From positions 6,553,036-6,617,035 of the forward strand of contig NC_085087.1 of assembly GCF_963422355.1 (NCBI RefSeq): a DNA stretch of 64,000 bases. Reading direction: 5' to 3'. The stretch is from Corticium candelabrum (taxonomy: Eukaryota > Porifera > Homoscleromorpha > Homosclerophorida > Plakinidae). Shown here in pieces: positions 33,289 to 44,838 of this stretch (position 1 is the stretch's first letter; each line of letters begins with the position of its first letter). Under the pieces are notes generated by a model, which saw nothing but the letters and a program-made list of their open reading frames with translations, did no database searches and was not told where the DNA came from. Made by a program: the position numbers and the translations under genes.

Positions 33289-33720
33289 TCAAACTAAAGC
33301 CTCAGGACTACCATACACGAAAGAATAGCATCCTTGCTTGATACCAGAATCGCGTTCAGAGCTTGCTCCTATAATAGCAGCTGATAACCCCCTAGATAGG
33401 AGGACGGTTACCTGATCTTCCATGAGAGATTTCAGCGGAGAAAGAACAAGGACAATTGGATGTTTAGTAAAAAGATTTACTCCAGCTGCATGCTGCTCAT
33501 GCGTCACTAGAGGGAGCACTTGGAAGATAGCAGACTTTCCAAAACCAGTCGGAAATGTAGCGAATACATCTCATCCATTCAGAAGGTACTCCACCGTCGT
33601 TCGCTGTTCAGGATGCAGTGACGCAATTCCCAGTGTCGCAATTCCCAGTGTCGCAGACGCCTTGGCGAAAGCCGTGGTAAGAACACTCTCGTTCGCAATG
33701 CTGCTGGCACTTGTGGCCAT
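33289..33720 (-). pseudogene. RecQ-type helicase fragment
   Basis: Read on the minus strand from the ATG at 33,720: a short leader, then LHPEQRTTVEYLLNG, a TGA, and DVFATFPTGFGKSAIFQVLP (Walker A, PTGFGKS), followed by IVLVLSPLKSLMEDQV and CYSFVYGSPEALV. These are helicase motifs 0, I and Ia plus the following region of the RecQ/BLM family. The TGA sits where an Arg/Glu-type codon would be expected, and the frame ends before the DEAH box. So only about 140 residues of a roughly 600-residue core remain. Similar stand-alone RecQ pieces are common in repeated invertebrate elements. It overlaps the end of the zinc-finger exon on the other strand. Confidence 0.75.
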
Positions 33721-34009
33721 GATTAGATGTATAGTCACTCGGAACGCGTTTTAGACATGTGCATGACGCGTGCTTGCACTTAGGTGCCACAAGGATTTCA
33801 CTTGCTCGTAATCAGCATTAGTGCACTTAGCATAACCAATTATTGCTAAGCCAATCAGAATTTACAACCGAGATTTGAGTTGTAAGGAGCTGATTGGCTT
33901 AGAAGGCTATTTCCAAAATCATTTTAGTATGGACTTGGTCAAGACTAGAGTTCGCGGTGCTTTGCGCGTTCTCTGGTCTGGAAGTTTGAGTCTCTACGGC
34001 TCTGGTCAG

Positions 34010-34870
34010 CCTAGCCTTGTACCTAGGCCCTCTTGCACGCCCGGAGAAGAGAGCCTGGTACACGTATTTGCATGCATGCATAAATTAGAAGGAAATCGGT
34101 GTAATGTATGCATGCACGCGGAACTGACGCTGTTTAGAATCTCGAGCTGATAGTGTCGCACGTAAATATGGCAGCAAACAGCTTCTGTACGTACGGATAC
34201 AAGGGCGCATTCGATTGGGCTCTCCCATCCTCTTCCAACAAGCAGCAGAGTTGGTAGAGTTGGCTCTTTCGACTATAGCGGCAGAACTGTAGAAGTTGGA
34301 AGAACATACGGTGTCCACACGGAGCCTCTTCTGGAAGAGCCCAATTGAATGCGCACCAGGTGATGTTCTTTGTCCGGTTTTTTTGACTTGATACCAGTCG
34401 ACGTCCTAACTGTCATGTGCCTGCTCCCTCAATTTTCTGCTACAGCTCGAATGAACAGAGTAAGAGCTGCGTGGAAGACCGTCTGTCGTACAGTTAGAAA
34501 TTCCCAAAATAAGCTGCAACTTCTGCTGCAGTCCTTCTCGCTAAGCAAACACTGCAAACAGCCTGACTGCAGTACAACTAGACATCAAACTCGACACTGC
34601 CACAAAACAAGGTCTAAAATCATCTAGTTGGATCACTTGACCTTGGGTCTAGATCTACGGCTTCATCCACGCACCGAAGCTGTTTCGCTGTCTGTTCAAC
34701 AGTTGCACGCAACAGTATCTGCTCGAGATTCTAAACAATGTCGGGTCCGCATACACGCATACATTACCACGATTTCCTTCTAATTTAGGCACGCATGCGA
34801 ATACAACGTGTACCAGGCCCTTTTCTCGGGGCGCGCAAGAGGGCCTTGGTACGAGGCTATGGTCAGCCCT
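34010..34870. repeat. Inverted duplication with spacer
   Basis: Bases about 34,018-34,190 and about 34,665-34,852 match in opposite orientation. Each contains a GTACCAGGC ... GAGGGCC-x-x-GGTAC small palindrome, AATTAGAAGGAAATCG and TTTAGAATCTCGAG. The spacer holds a MITE. A third partial copy occurs at 34,990-35,055. Confidence 0.65.
34203..34357. mobile_element. 155-bp MITE, GCGCATTCRATTGGGCTCT ends
   Basis: The left GGGCGCATTCGATTGGGCTC faces an inverted GGTGCGCATTCAATTGGGCT. The target duplication is not evident. Confidence 0.7.
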
Positions 34871-35129
34871 GCCTCATAGTCTTGTGTGGCGAGACGTTTG
34901 CGTGCAGGGAGGGGCGTGTACCTGCCTTGTAAGTCTGTGCGCTTGGGCTGTAGCACGTTACAGCCAGGACTGGTATTTACGTTGAAAAAAGCAGACAAGC
35001 TGTTTCGTTGGCCATTGTCCGCAACATTATCGGCTCGAGATTCTAAATAACTTTGCATTTTGGTCCCATTACATTAGGTAATTTTGCGCACAATGTGTAC
35101 TGTACTACTCATGGCATGCAAGTTTAGGT

Positions 35130-35270
35130 TAGTCTCCCGTAGCCAAGCCATCTCCGCCTACATCTTTCCTGCGAGAGATAGGATGTAGGATGCCAAAAGG
35201 ATGTAGGATGCCAAAAGGATGTAGGATGCCAAAAGGATGTAGGCGGAGATGGTCTGGCTACACGAGACTA
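35130..35270. mobile_element. Mutator-like MITE with 9-bp duplication
   Basis: Inverted ends of about 35 bases (TAGTCTC..GTAGCCA, then CCATCTCCGCCTACATC) flank an array of 18-base units (GGATGTAGGATGCCAAAA, about three copies). AGTTTAGGT lies directly on both sides (35,121-35,129; 35,271-35,279). A 9-bp duplication is the mark of Mutator-like elements. Confidence 0.85.
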
Positions 35271-35624
35271 AGTTTAGGTGACATCAGTGGTGTAAGAGAA
35301 GATTATTACGAGCAGAGGGCTGTGCTGTAGGTGGGAATTTTGGAATGTCTTACTTTTTTCTCTCTGGAGTGCTCATGGTCTGGACACTCTGGTCACCCGG
35401 TGTAACGGGTAATCGAGAACGGGGAAATATGGAATGGCCGATCCAGATTGCCTCGAAATTTGAACTGGGCGTACCACTTTTGCTAGAAATGTAGGACGTC
35501 ACGACAACCAGGGCAGGAAATACGAGGCGACTGTTGTTACTCCCGGAAGTATTTAGAAACGGTCTGGCTACGCAAGACTATCGTTACTGCACAGGCTTTG
35601 ATATTTTGAAGTCAATCTTTCACA

Positions 35625-37032
35625 ATGGCAAACGTTGAAGACAATGGTCTAGCAGCAGAGAACAAAATGTATGACCGACTAGTTTACTACATTGAAAACT
35701 CAAGCTATCCTGAAAAGGTAAGACGAGACGAAGGGGGCGCCCGCATCCTAGGCATGGTGTGTGCGCGTATGCAGGTTTTTAATAGTGAGTGTTCTCAAAC
35801 GTGCCAGACAGTCAGAAGTCTGCCGTACGGAAGAAGTCAAAACTATTTAACCTAGAAGACGGAATATTGTATTACATTGACAAAAAGACTAAAGTCAAGC
35901 AACAAGATATTCGTGACACTGCGACTAGACGACAGGTTTTTTTAGTATCTTCGTTGGCTATCTTTATGTGATACAATGAGGTCTTGTGTGTTTGTCAACT
36001 GGGTCCCCTTCATGGGGACTTTATTTATATCAATCATGTATGATTTCTTGTTATATTGCATTTGCGTTTGCTCTTTCAGATCCTTCAAGACTGCCATGTT
36101 GTAGAAGGCCATCACGTGGGTAGAGACAAGACTGTTTGTAGAATCAAAGTTCTACTGGCTGGGAATTGTTAGTGATGTGAAAGAATTGGTGAGAATCTGA
36201 CACAGAATATCTGAACTGTGCCTTTGAGTAATATTGCATTCTGTATTTGTAATTCTTCATGTTATTAGATTCAGCGTTGTGATATTTGTCAGAGGACTAA
36301 ACGAAATTTGACCACCCTTCTGAACTGTTACATCCAGTTCCAGGTCCATCAGAGGTCTGGACACAAATTGCTATTGACTTAATTGGACCCCTACCAGAAA
36401 CAAGTCATGGAAATAAGTATGTCACATAATACTAGTTGTATGGTGTCTGTAGGCGCCTCGTGTTTGTGAGTAACACGTCCAATGGAGCGCGCCAAGTCCT
36501 AGCTAGACAATAAGTATTTGTTGAAACCCTAGCTGTCATGGAAGTAAACATGCAAACCTCCTAGTAGTTTAGATTACGTCTATAGGCATGGTAGAGGTAG
36601 TCGTCGTTTTGCGATCGTGATCAAGACAATTGAAATGTACAGTCTAGGTATGCACTCAGTTCCGTTGTAACGACAGTGGTATGGTATTTACTGACATAGA
36701 AATTGATATCAGCAAACATTGACTATCAACAGTGTTAGATGCAACACAGTGTAGTAAAGGATTGATTGTAGTATGGGACGTGTGAATAGGTGACTGTAGG
36801 TGGCATCCAGCTAATAAAGGTGTTTCTTGGTTGTCAAGTACACACAATCTCTAGCTACAATACAAAAGGATGGGGCGACGGAAGTTCATGAAGCTTTTTG
36901 GTCGCCATTTGCTCACCTAAACGAATAGTTCTGAGACTCATCTGTAATCGGACACGGCAATGATTTTTTAGTTAAGGTAGGTCCTATCATGAAACGTGGT
37001 GGTGGGGAGGAGATTTGAGATTTGTGTGTACA

Positions 37033-37076
<44 letters not shown>

Positions 37077-39578
37077 AAGAGCTTGATGGAGAGCCATATA
37101 GAACCACGCCCCTTTCTGTTTGACCCGGATTAGAAGCCTCGCTACGCTCAGCAATAACTTCATAGCTAGCTTACCTACGTATGTAATCTACACAGTAACA
37201 CCATCACCATATTACCATGATATCTTCTGTCTCGGGTATGCTGTTGTCATCGTGGACTACTTCAGCAAGTGGCCTGAGGCCAAAGCCATTCCAATGAAAG
37301 AAGCGATTTATGTTGCAGAACTCTTGTATGAACTGTTCATGAGACATGGAATTCCCAAAGTTATAATTTCCGGCCAAGGCAGAGAATTCTGCAATGCAGT
37401 TTGTGACATGCTACTGGAAAGGACAGGTGTCGAACATTGAATGACGAGTGCTTACTACCCACAGACCAATGGACTAACAGAGAGATTCAATCAAACTCTT
37501 AAAAATGGTATTTGTTGGCTTTAAATTATTTATCTTTCCTAAATTGTTATCTGTCTTGGTGGTAGGTATTAGTCAGATGATCCACAGTTCTGATAACGAA
37601 TGGGTCCTAGCAATTCCTGCTATCCTTTTTTCGTATGGTATAGCTGTTCATTCATCAACAAACTTTACACCCTTCATGCTCTTTAATAATCGTGAGGCAC
37701 ATTTGCCATTGGACATGAAGGTAGAAAAATCAGGTAATGTGGCTGTATTCCAGTTTTATTCTGCAAATTCAATGTTTTGTTTATGTTTATTTTTGTAGCT
37801 GAGATTGGAGTGTCAAGTCAAACACAGGAAGAACTCAAACATCATGTAGAATTACTAGTAAACATCAGGCAGTCATATGCTAGTATTGCCAAGAAGAATA
37901 TTGCCAAGGCACAACAACGCCACAAAGACAGTTATGACAGGCGACACAACACCTCTTCCACAGGAATACAACTAAATGATAAAGTTCTTTTAAAAAAACA
38001 GCAAACACGATAGTCGTAAAGGAGGGAAACTAGAGGTCAGATGGACTGGGCCATATAGCATAATCGAGTGTCGAGGCAAAGGATGCTTCAAGCTGAGAAA
38101 TACAGATGGTCACCAGGTGTCACTGTGAAGCAGACAGTACATGCTTGTCGCCTCAAAATGTACCACCAGCTATGGAACACAGGCGATTCTCCTCCATCCA
38201 AACTGTCCAGGCAAAGCAATGATGAGAGCAACAATGAGGTGAGTTAACTACCACAGACTGTGTACGAAGCGTAATGTTGACATATATTATTAAGTTTTGA
38301 ACACTTGTAGACACATGTCAGTGAAAATGTCAATACTGGTTTTCTTCTACCTTCCCCACCACCAACATTTGTGCCTGATGACATTCCACTGCCTCCGCCA
38401 CCTTATGAGTTAAGCTCAATACTGATGAAGATAGTGCAGGTGCAGAGGTATACCTCAATGCTCATAGTAAACCACTTGTGATCTTCAGACTTGCTAAATG
38501 TGGGTTTTAGTAAAGGAGTCGATCACTCCCTTACTGGGTGACAAAGCAAATCCTGATTTGAATAGAACTGAAGTGACTTGGAAGCTGTGCCAGTTTATCA
38601 GACACGAGTGAAACCTCATCAGAAGGTAATGTCCTGCAATGGTTTGCTTGGAAGCACAAACTGAACTAGATATTTTGTGTAACTGTTCTTACAGTATAAG
38701 TCTGGCATGGGCACAGCTTCATATCAAAAGAAAATGAACAAGCAATGTCAGATAAAGACCAAGGTCACTAGGGAAGTGCCAGAGCCCGTTGTCATTTCCG
38801 ACAATAATGATGACATTCAGGCAGTTGGTGACATCCAGCCATTGGGGCTATCTAGCCATGATCTTCAGATCCTAGAAAAGAACAGTGGAACAGCAGCATG
38901 GTTGAACGATCAACTGATCAATGCTGGTCAACAGCTGATTCAAAAGCAGTTCCCATCTGTTGGTGGTCTTCAACATCCTATTTTGTCGGAAACACTGACA
39001 TTTGACATACAAAAAGGTCCTTTTGTACAAATTGTTAACTGCTCTAGAAATCACTGGATATGTTTGTCGTCGTTTGGGTGTCCCTCAAACAATGTCAGTA
39101 TTTTTGACAGCCTTCATTCATCATGTCCTAAGTTAGGAAAGGATGTTGAGGAGATCGTCGCTTCTATTCTTTTCACTGAATCTGCGTCAATCAATTTTAT
39201 GCTTCCTCAAGTACAACGACAAAGGACAGGAATTAACTGTGGGCTGTTGCCTTAGCATTTGCTTATTCTATCTGTTGTGGCCAAGATCCCGAAGCCATCC
39301 TATTTCAAGAGGATCTGATGAGAAAGCACTTGTTAAGCCGTATTAGAGAGGAAGAGATGAAACCTTTCCCTTCTACAAAGAGAATGACACATCTTTGCCA
39401 TAGAGTAGTGGAAGGTTTTATCAAAGTGTTCTGACTGCCTGACACGGGAGACAGAATGCTACAGTGTGACAAATGTGAAGAATGGTACCATTTTACTTGC
39501 ATACAGAGAGCTTATGACATGTCAACAAAGAAAACCTGGCACTGTCAGTGTGTTCTGGAAATGAAACCATTTCAGTGA
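35625..39578 (+). pseudogene. Ginger/gypsy-type integrase gene with Ulp1-like protease and PHD-like finger
   Basis: Exons: 35,625-35,717; 35,816-35,935; 36,080-36,188; about 36,270-36,416; about 37,230-37,506; 37,567-37,732; 37,799-about 38,238; 38,311 on; 38,698-39,578. In order they encode an H2C2 zinc finger (CHVVEGHHVGRD ... CDICQRTK), an integrase core, a GPY/F-type module (RWTGPYSIIE), a Pro-rich linker, a Ulp1/C48-like protease with His (NHWIC), Asp (IFDSL) and Cys (GINCGLL), and a Cys-rich finger (LQCDKCEEWYHFTCI) like a PHD. Introns, and protease and PHD modules fused to a gypsy-like integrase, fit Ginger1 DNA transposons as I recall them. It is broken: frameshifts near 36,150, 36,305, 38,000 and 39,250; TGA at 37,438 in place of Arg and at 39,432 in place of a finger Cys. 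The second catalytic Asp is Gly (IISGQGREF). Confidence 0.75.
36417..37229. other. Long intron with (TA)n tract
   Basis: Lies between the DLIGPLPETSHGNK exon and the VVIVDYFSKWPEA exon. It is much longer than the other introns of the gene and contains a (TA)n tract at 37,035-37,073, so it may hold an insertion. No coding content was recognised, and its acceptor was not placed. Confidence 0.5.
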
Positions 39579-41160
39579 AGTCCTTATCTGTTTTGCTGGG
39601 ACTCCCTAATTCTGCATGTTGCATATGATGTTACAGTTACCTATTAATGTTTTATGGCAATATATATGTGTAATGATCCGATGTGTTCTCTCTAAAGTAT
39701 TACTCATGCACAAAATCAGAAAGATCAAGGCAAGATTAACAAGGAAACTATGCAGTTTGCTTCACTAAGTAAGAGAATTTGGGTGTCCACCAGATTTCTC
39801 AGAAAATTTGGGTCTAGTGTCAGATTTCCTAGGAAATTTGGGTCTAGTGCCATGGCAGGGTTTTACATGTTCCCAATTTCCCAGTTTCGTTCCGTATTTC
39901 CTTTCCAAAAATTTACAGTACTCCCCTACAGTACAGTGTAACTGTCTAGGTCTAAACCTTTCCTAGAATCCAATTCATATGTTCACACTTCTGGGTGTCG
40001 GGGTCGACTCCATCCCATCCCTCCCCACGCGGGGGGGGGGAGTAAACCTACTTTCCCTTTTGTGTCTATTCCCTGTAAGTGTGAACTCGGAGGTGAGTAA
40101 TGAAGTAGAGGTCACACCAGGTGTGCTCATTAGAGCACTATGAGCTGCTCCAGTTGGACCGTTCCAGTTGCTGATCTGTTGGTCTTACAAGATAATTGGA
40201 TAATAACCATTGCTGCACCCGTTTGTCTTTGATATGCAAAAGTACTATATCCTTCCGTTTGGTTTGTAGGAAGGGCGTAGATAATTTGATAAACAGAAAT
40301 GCCAGACCTAGCTAGCCGTTTATAGCAATACCAGAGCATTGCGGAAGTCCAAGAAACAGTGGAGATATTGATGATTTTCAAAGTTCACACTTATGGGAAC
40401 AGACAGGTGTTGGCAGGGCATTGCTTGTTTTCTCACTGTTTCTAGATGATCCACTACTCACCTAAAGCCACGAAAAGTTTGTCACTTTGATGCATGTTTT
40501 GTTTCACTGTATAGTATACTGGTAGAGAGAAGTATTTTGGTAGATACCAGGTAGAGTATACTCCTCATTGTCAAAGCCTACATGTACTGGCCTATATGTA
40601 ATTCAAATTGTGTCAGGTTTGTCAAGTTACCGACATACCAACCCCCAACTACAGGAACCAATGAGTTAGAGAGATTGAAGAAGGAACGCTCCATTAGTAT
40701 TTTCTTCAACTGGAGGGATGGGCAAAGAAGCTACCACATTTTCAAGCATATAGCTAACATCATTTCAAACAATCAAAATACCTCATGCATGAACAATGTC
40801 TATGGTTAGATGCAGACTAAGTTTTGCTCTATTACGATCAGCAATTCTGTGTGTCCAAAGGGCAAGATCAAACTACATTGTCCGCTCAAATTAGACATGA
40901 TGGACATTGTGCAGAGTGAGACTCGTCTCAAGCTCACTCACTAAGTCTTTTCCTTGTTGTTCATTTTACTTGACATAGTTTCTGTTAGTCACAGTTGTTG
41001 TAGTTAAAACTATTGATATCAATAAAGTGGCAATAATTATATAAATATATATAACTTTTGTTATTATTGTTATTATTATTATTATCAGTTTGACAAGGCT
41101 TTCAATGCTGACCTTTTTTGTTGAGAAGTATCATTTACAATAATAAGAATTCAGTAAATC
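39579..41160. other. Stretch without a supported gene
   Basis: Holds a G-run at 40,029-40,038 and several GTTCACACTT motifs (39,980; 40,076 inverse; 40,382) that may mark an old fold-back element. The 75-codon frame at 40,582-40,809 resembles nothing known to me. An ATT-rich tract lies near 41,060-41,085. Confidence 0.45.
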
Positions 41161-43924
41161 AAATCCTGCTTGCAGAAGTATTTGGCTAGCAAACGTCACA
41201 TCTAGAAGTACTAACACAAAATAACACCATAGCATTTATATATGTACAAGCAAAGACGTACTGCACTAAAGCTGTGCTTATTCTCAATTAGTTATTTGAC
41301 TAGGCCTTGTGCAAGTCGATCCCAACAGTTATATACAGAAAGCACTGATTAGTCAAAACACGCATATAATACAAACACTATTTTGTCTATGCAGCTACAG
41401 TGCATCACCAGAAGAAAAGTGAGCCACTGATTACAATCACAACATGCAGAATAACGCCTAAGCAATTTGCATGTAAGTAAGAAACTCATCTACTACAGAA
41501 ACAATATTTGTTTATGTCCAACAGCTGTCTCTACATGTTGGACACGGTTGCATTAGTAGTAGCCACTTGCATGGGTATCGTTGCATATGCTCGTGATTCC
41601 TGCATCTTTACTTCCGAGTCACCTGCTGTTCTCTCCCTTCCCACCACGCCATATGCACTTGATTGTTGCATCACTGTCTGAGATTGGAGTTTGCAATGGG
41701 TCTTCATAAATTTGACTTCTGACTGTCCTACTACTAGTCTCTCGAGTGGACTTGGTTACATCTCTCTTCTTTCTGTATAGACATATTATCACACCAGCAA
41801 TGATGAGAATGATCACCAACACTACTGCAGCAGCCACACCACCTACAACACTTGATGATAGACCTTTTTCCTCACCTAAAGAGACACATCGTCATATATA
41901 CAGCCATCCTCTTGTACTCATTAGCGGTCTCTCTTCTGACTATTTCTAATTATCAAAAATTGCACAAGTACCCAGTGCTGCACAGTGGGGAAGTGAGAGA
42001 AACAGATGCCGCTCTCTTCAATAAAGATTTCAACCCTACCAATTTAATCACAAGCTCTGAAGTTTTGTCTTGAAGGGTATAGTCAAATTTGTTAAATTGC
42101 AGCAGTTTACAAATCGGCATTAAGTTACTTTGTTTAATAGGTTTATAATTTAACACCTGTAAAGAGAAATATTACTAGCTGTTACTACAAAAATTTTTTA
42201 GCTACACCAAGAAAGACCCTTTGAACCTCCAACAACTCTAAAGCCAGTACAAACCAGAAGAGAAGAGTGTTCAAGCAGCAAACTTTGGTCCCATGGGAAG
42301 CTCCCTAATCACAATCTCAAAACACTACAATCGAATTGTTCTACAAATTTCAATTTGTTAGTACTAGATAGCCGCTGACAAATCTGCAAAGCTCTCACCT
42401 AAGCAACACTACAGAGTTTTGTCTACCATGCAGTTATAATCAGTCTTCAACACTTAATTACTAGCTGTACTGGTATTAAATTTGACTAGACATATAGTAG
42501 CCCAAGCCTTAATTCCAGCCTCTTCAACAGAGACTCAAACAATTAAAGCACTCAAGGTAGCACATATGACCACTAGCTGTTTGTATTTGAACATGCCTAC
42601 TGAGGTACACTGTACATCAAATTAAGTGACAGATGACTCATAACTAAACATTTTGCACGTGAAGAGAATATTGACATGCATATATAGTCACCCATGCAGC
42701 AGTGCTACTCAAACAACAGCGATGAGCCTGTACAACTTCATGACACCAAGCACTTCATCAACTCATCAACTATACATAATTTCATTTCTTACTTTATCTT
42801 GGCTTGATATTAGAAATGTGACTGGTTTCCCTATTGGACGTTCCTGTGACTGATCATATACTGTATACACTTGAACTGTATAGTTTGCTCCTGCCTCCAG
42901 TCCCGTTATGGTAATAGTTACAATACCATTCTCAACAGAATATGATGACTGGAGTTTGTCAGCAGATGCTATATCTTTAACAATGTATTTGTCAATTTGA
43001 CAATTCAAGTCAAGAGCCTTTACTGTCAGTGCTATGGTGTCATCAGATAAAAATACTTTGGCTGCTTGCGGCTGCAATAATGGACGTACAGATCGAAACA
43101 ACACAACACAATGCATATAAGACCAAACAACACACGAATACAAACAACTACTCACAAATACACTGACCACAGCGTGTAGAGCAAGACTGTGTAGCAGGAA
43201 CACTAGCACCAACACAATTTCTTGCAACAACCTTTGCATAATATGTTGTTCTACCAGAAAGACCTGGCACAGTAACCATTTCACCCTTCTGTGTCAACTC
43301 AGAATTGTCAACCACAAACAGATTCTTTGAATATGCTATCAGCGTGAAATTCAGATCTTCACTCAATACTACAGCATAATGTGAAACATCATCACCACCA
43401 TTGCTGCTGACTACCCAAGTTATTGCTACACTTGTATTTGTGGTCAATGTGGGATTACATTGAAGTTCAGGCTGGTTTGGGACTACAAAACAATACCAAC
43501 ATATTTACAAGTGCAGGTAACTACAAGTGCAAGTAACTAAGAAGTCATAAACACACCAGACAGTGTAGTTGCTTTGACCGTCGTGGACATTAAAATTGGT
43601 CCAATACTATTTGTTGCTTTCACGTCTATACAATATGTTGTGTTACCATCCAGCCCTGGTATTATGTAACTGCCTCCTTGCTGTGTAAATCTAGCATTGT
43701 CCGATACCATCCATGTCTTTGAGTTGAGCAATGTAGTTGGAGTATTACTACAACCTTTCCTCCATGTCAGTGTGTACTTGCTAATGTCACGTCCACCATT
43801 GCTGTACACAGTCCATGTAACCAGTAAACTGTTATTATTGTTATAACAAGAGGTGTTTACAGACACATCAATTGGACCTGGCGAAGCTATAGAAATACCA
43901 GAAACAAATGCTGGTCCTAGGACC

Positions 43925-44018
43925 AACCGCAATATATTGAGAAGAGGCGGTACCATCCCAGACCCGTGGAGGACGATTTTGAATCGGCACTACACGGGTC
44001 TGGGAGGCCGAGGCTAAC
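43925..44018. mobile_element. Small fold-back insertion in a gene A intron
   Basis: CCCAGACCCGTG and its inverse CACGGGTCTGGG face each other across about 25 bases. The matching intron of gene C (57,699-57,760) lacks it. It reaches the donor of the upstream exon, where GGTTAGCC replaces the GGTGAG of gene C. Confidence 0.65.
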
Positions 44019-44348
44019 CAAGTACAGTTATTACTTGAGTTGATGTATTACTCCCTAGTGGATGTTCAGCATATGTCGTTACTGTAGTTTTCCAGCTTTT
44101 ATCAATGGTAAAGATGTACTGTATGTAATTGTTCTCATTCACTATGACAGTGCCTATTGATTTGTTGAGGTTTCCGTTAGATGATGAGAAGAGCACAACA
44201 TTATTTCAACTCAGACGTATATCAGTTGCAGCTGGAACTGATGACATGTTGATGACTAAAGTTCCTTGGTTTTTAGATACAAGTTCATTGCTCGAAATAA
44301 CACTAAGACTGACACCATCAAAATCTAACAAATGAAACAAGACAGTTA

Positions 44349-44838
44349 TACTGGCTTAATTTACACTAGACGATATGACTCGAGCCAAACTGGCCCGTGC
44401 TAATTTGGCCCCGTGTGAACGATGTTGGCTTGAGCTAAGTGCCTTTAGCCCGTGCTAAATTAGTCCGAGTTAAACCATAGGCTCGAGCTAAACCTAACCA
44501 TGTGTTACATATTTTCGTGTTACGGGGCAACAATACATATAGTATATTTCCTTCTGCATATTCCCGTATTTCTCGTTCCATATTTGCAACCTTGAAAGAC
44601 TTTGATAAACATGTCAAAGAATCTTTTAGACAGGTTTTGCACCAAAATTGACAAAATAAGATTGGAAACAAAAACAGTAACGTCTTCTTCATGCGCTTGC
44701 GCAAAGCATGCCAAATGCACCACCACACCCAGTTAGCCCGGATAGTCTAAACACACCACCAATCATGCCAAATTAGCTCGAGACACCTAGGCTTGAGCCA
44801 ATTTGGCTCGAGTCAAATCGTCTAGTATAAAGTCGGTA
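44349..44838. mobile_element. GACTCGAGCC-type MITE in a gene A intron, TTA duplication
   Basis: The ends TACTGGCTTAATTTACACTA (left) and TACCGACTTTATACTAGACG (inverse, right) enclose 490 bases. TTA lies on both sides (44,346-44,348; 44,839-44,841). The paralogous intron of gene B, read in reverse (near 51,490-51,510), shows the empty site GACAGTTAGTCTAGTGC. Confidence 0.9.

Larger units (their letters stand above)
31375..33295 (+). pseudogene. ZAD-like zinc-finger exon split by nested elements
   Basis: Left part (about 31,375-31,520): GGDVCRVCGDILVYGWTQRL, then LFDSAAGTLARTL. Right part (from about 33,195): VTARPVVKGDDLPMLLCRTC, then QRKLEKIEELELKLK. Joined, they give CxxC, about 45-50 residues, CxxC followed by a charged helix, which is the layout of a ZAD-type zinc-binding domain (a protein-interaction domain in many insect zinc-finger genes and some repeated invertebrate genes). 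The 1.68-kb insertion between the halves is a CACTA-like MITE with another element inside it. An ATG at 33,183 lies within the MITE end and is probably irrelevant. No further zinc fingers were found. Confidence 0.5.

Noticed and set aside
33183..33338. ATG-initiated small protein MDFSVTARPVV...
   Set aside because: The ATG belongs to the inverted repeat of the inserted MITE; the real coding part is the right half of an older zinc-finger exon.
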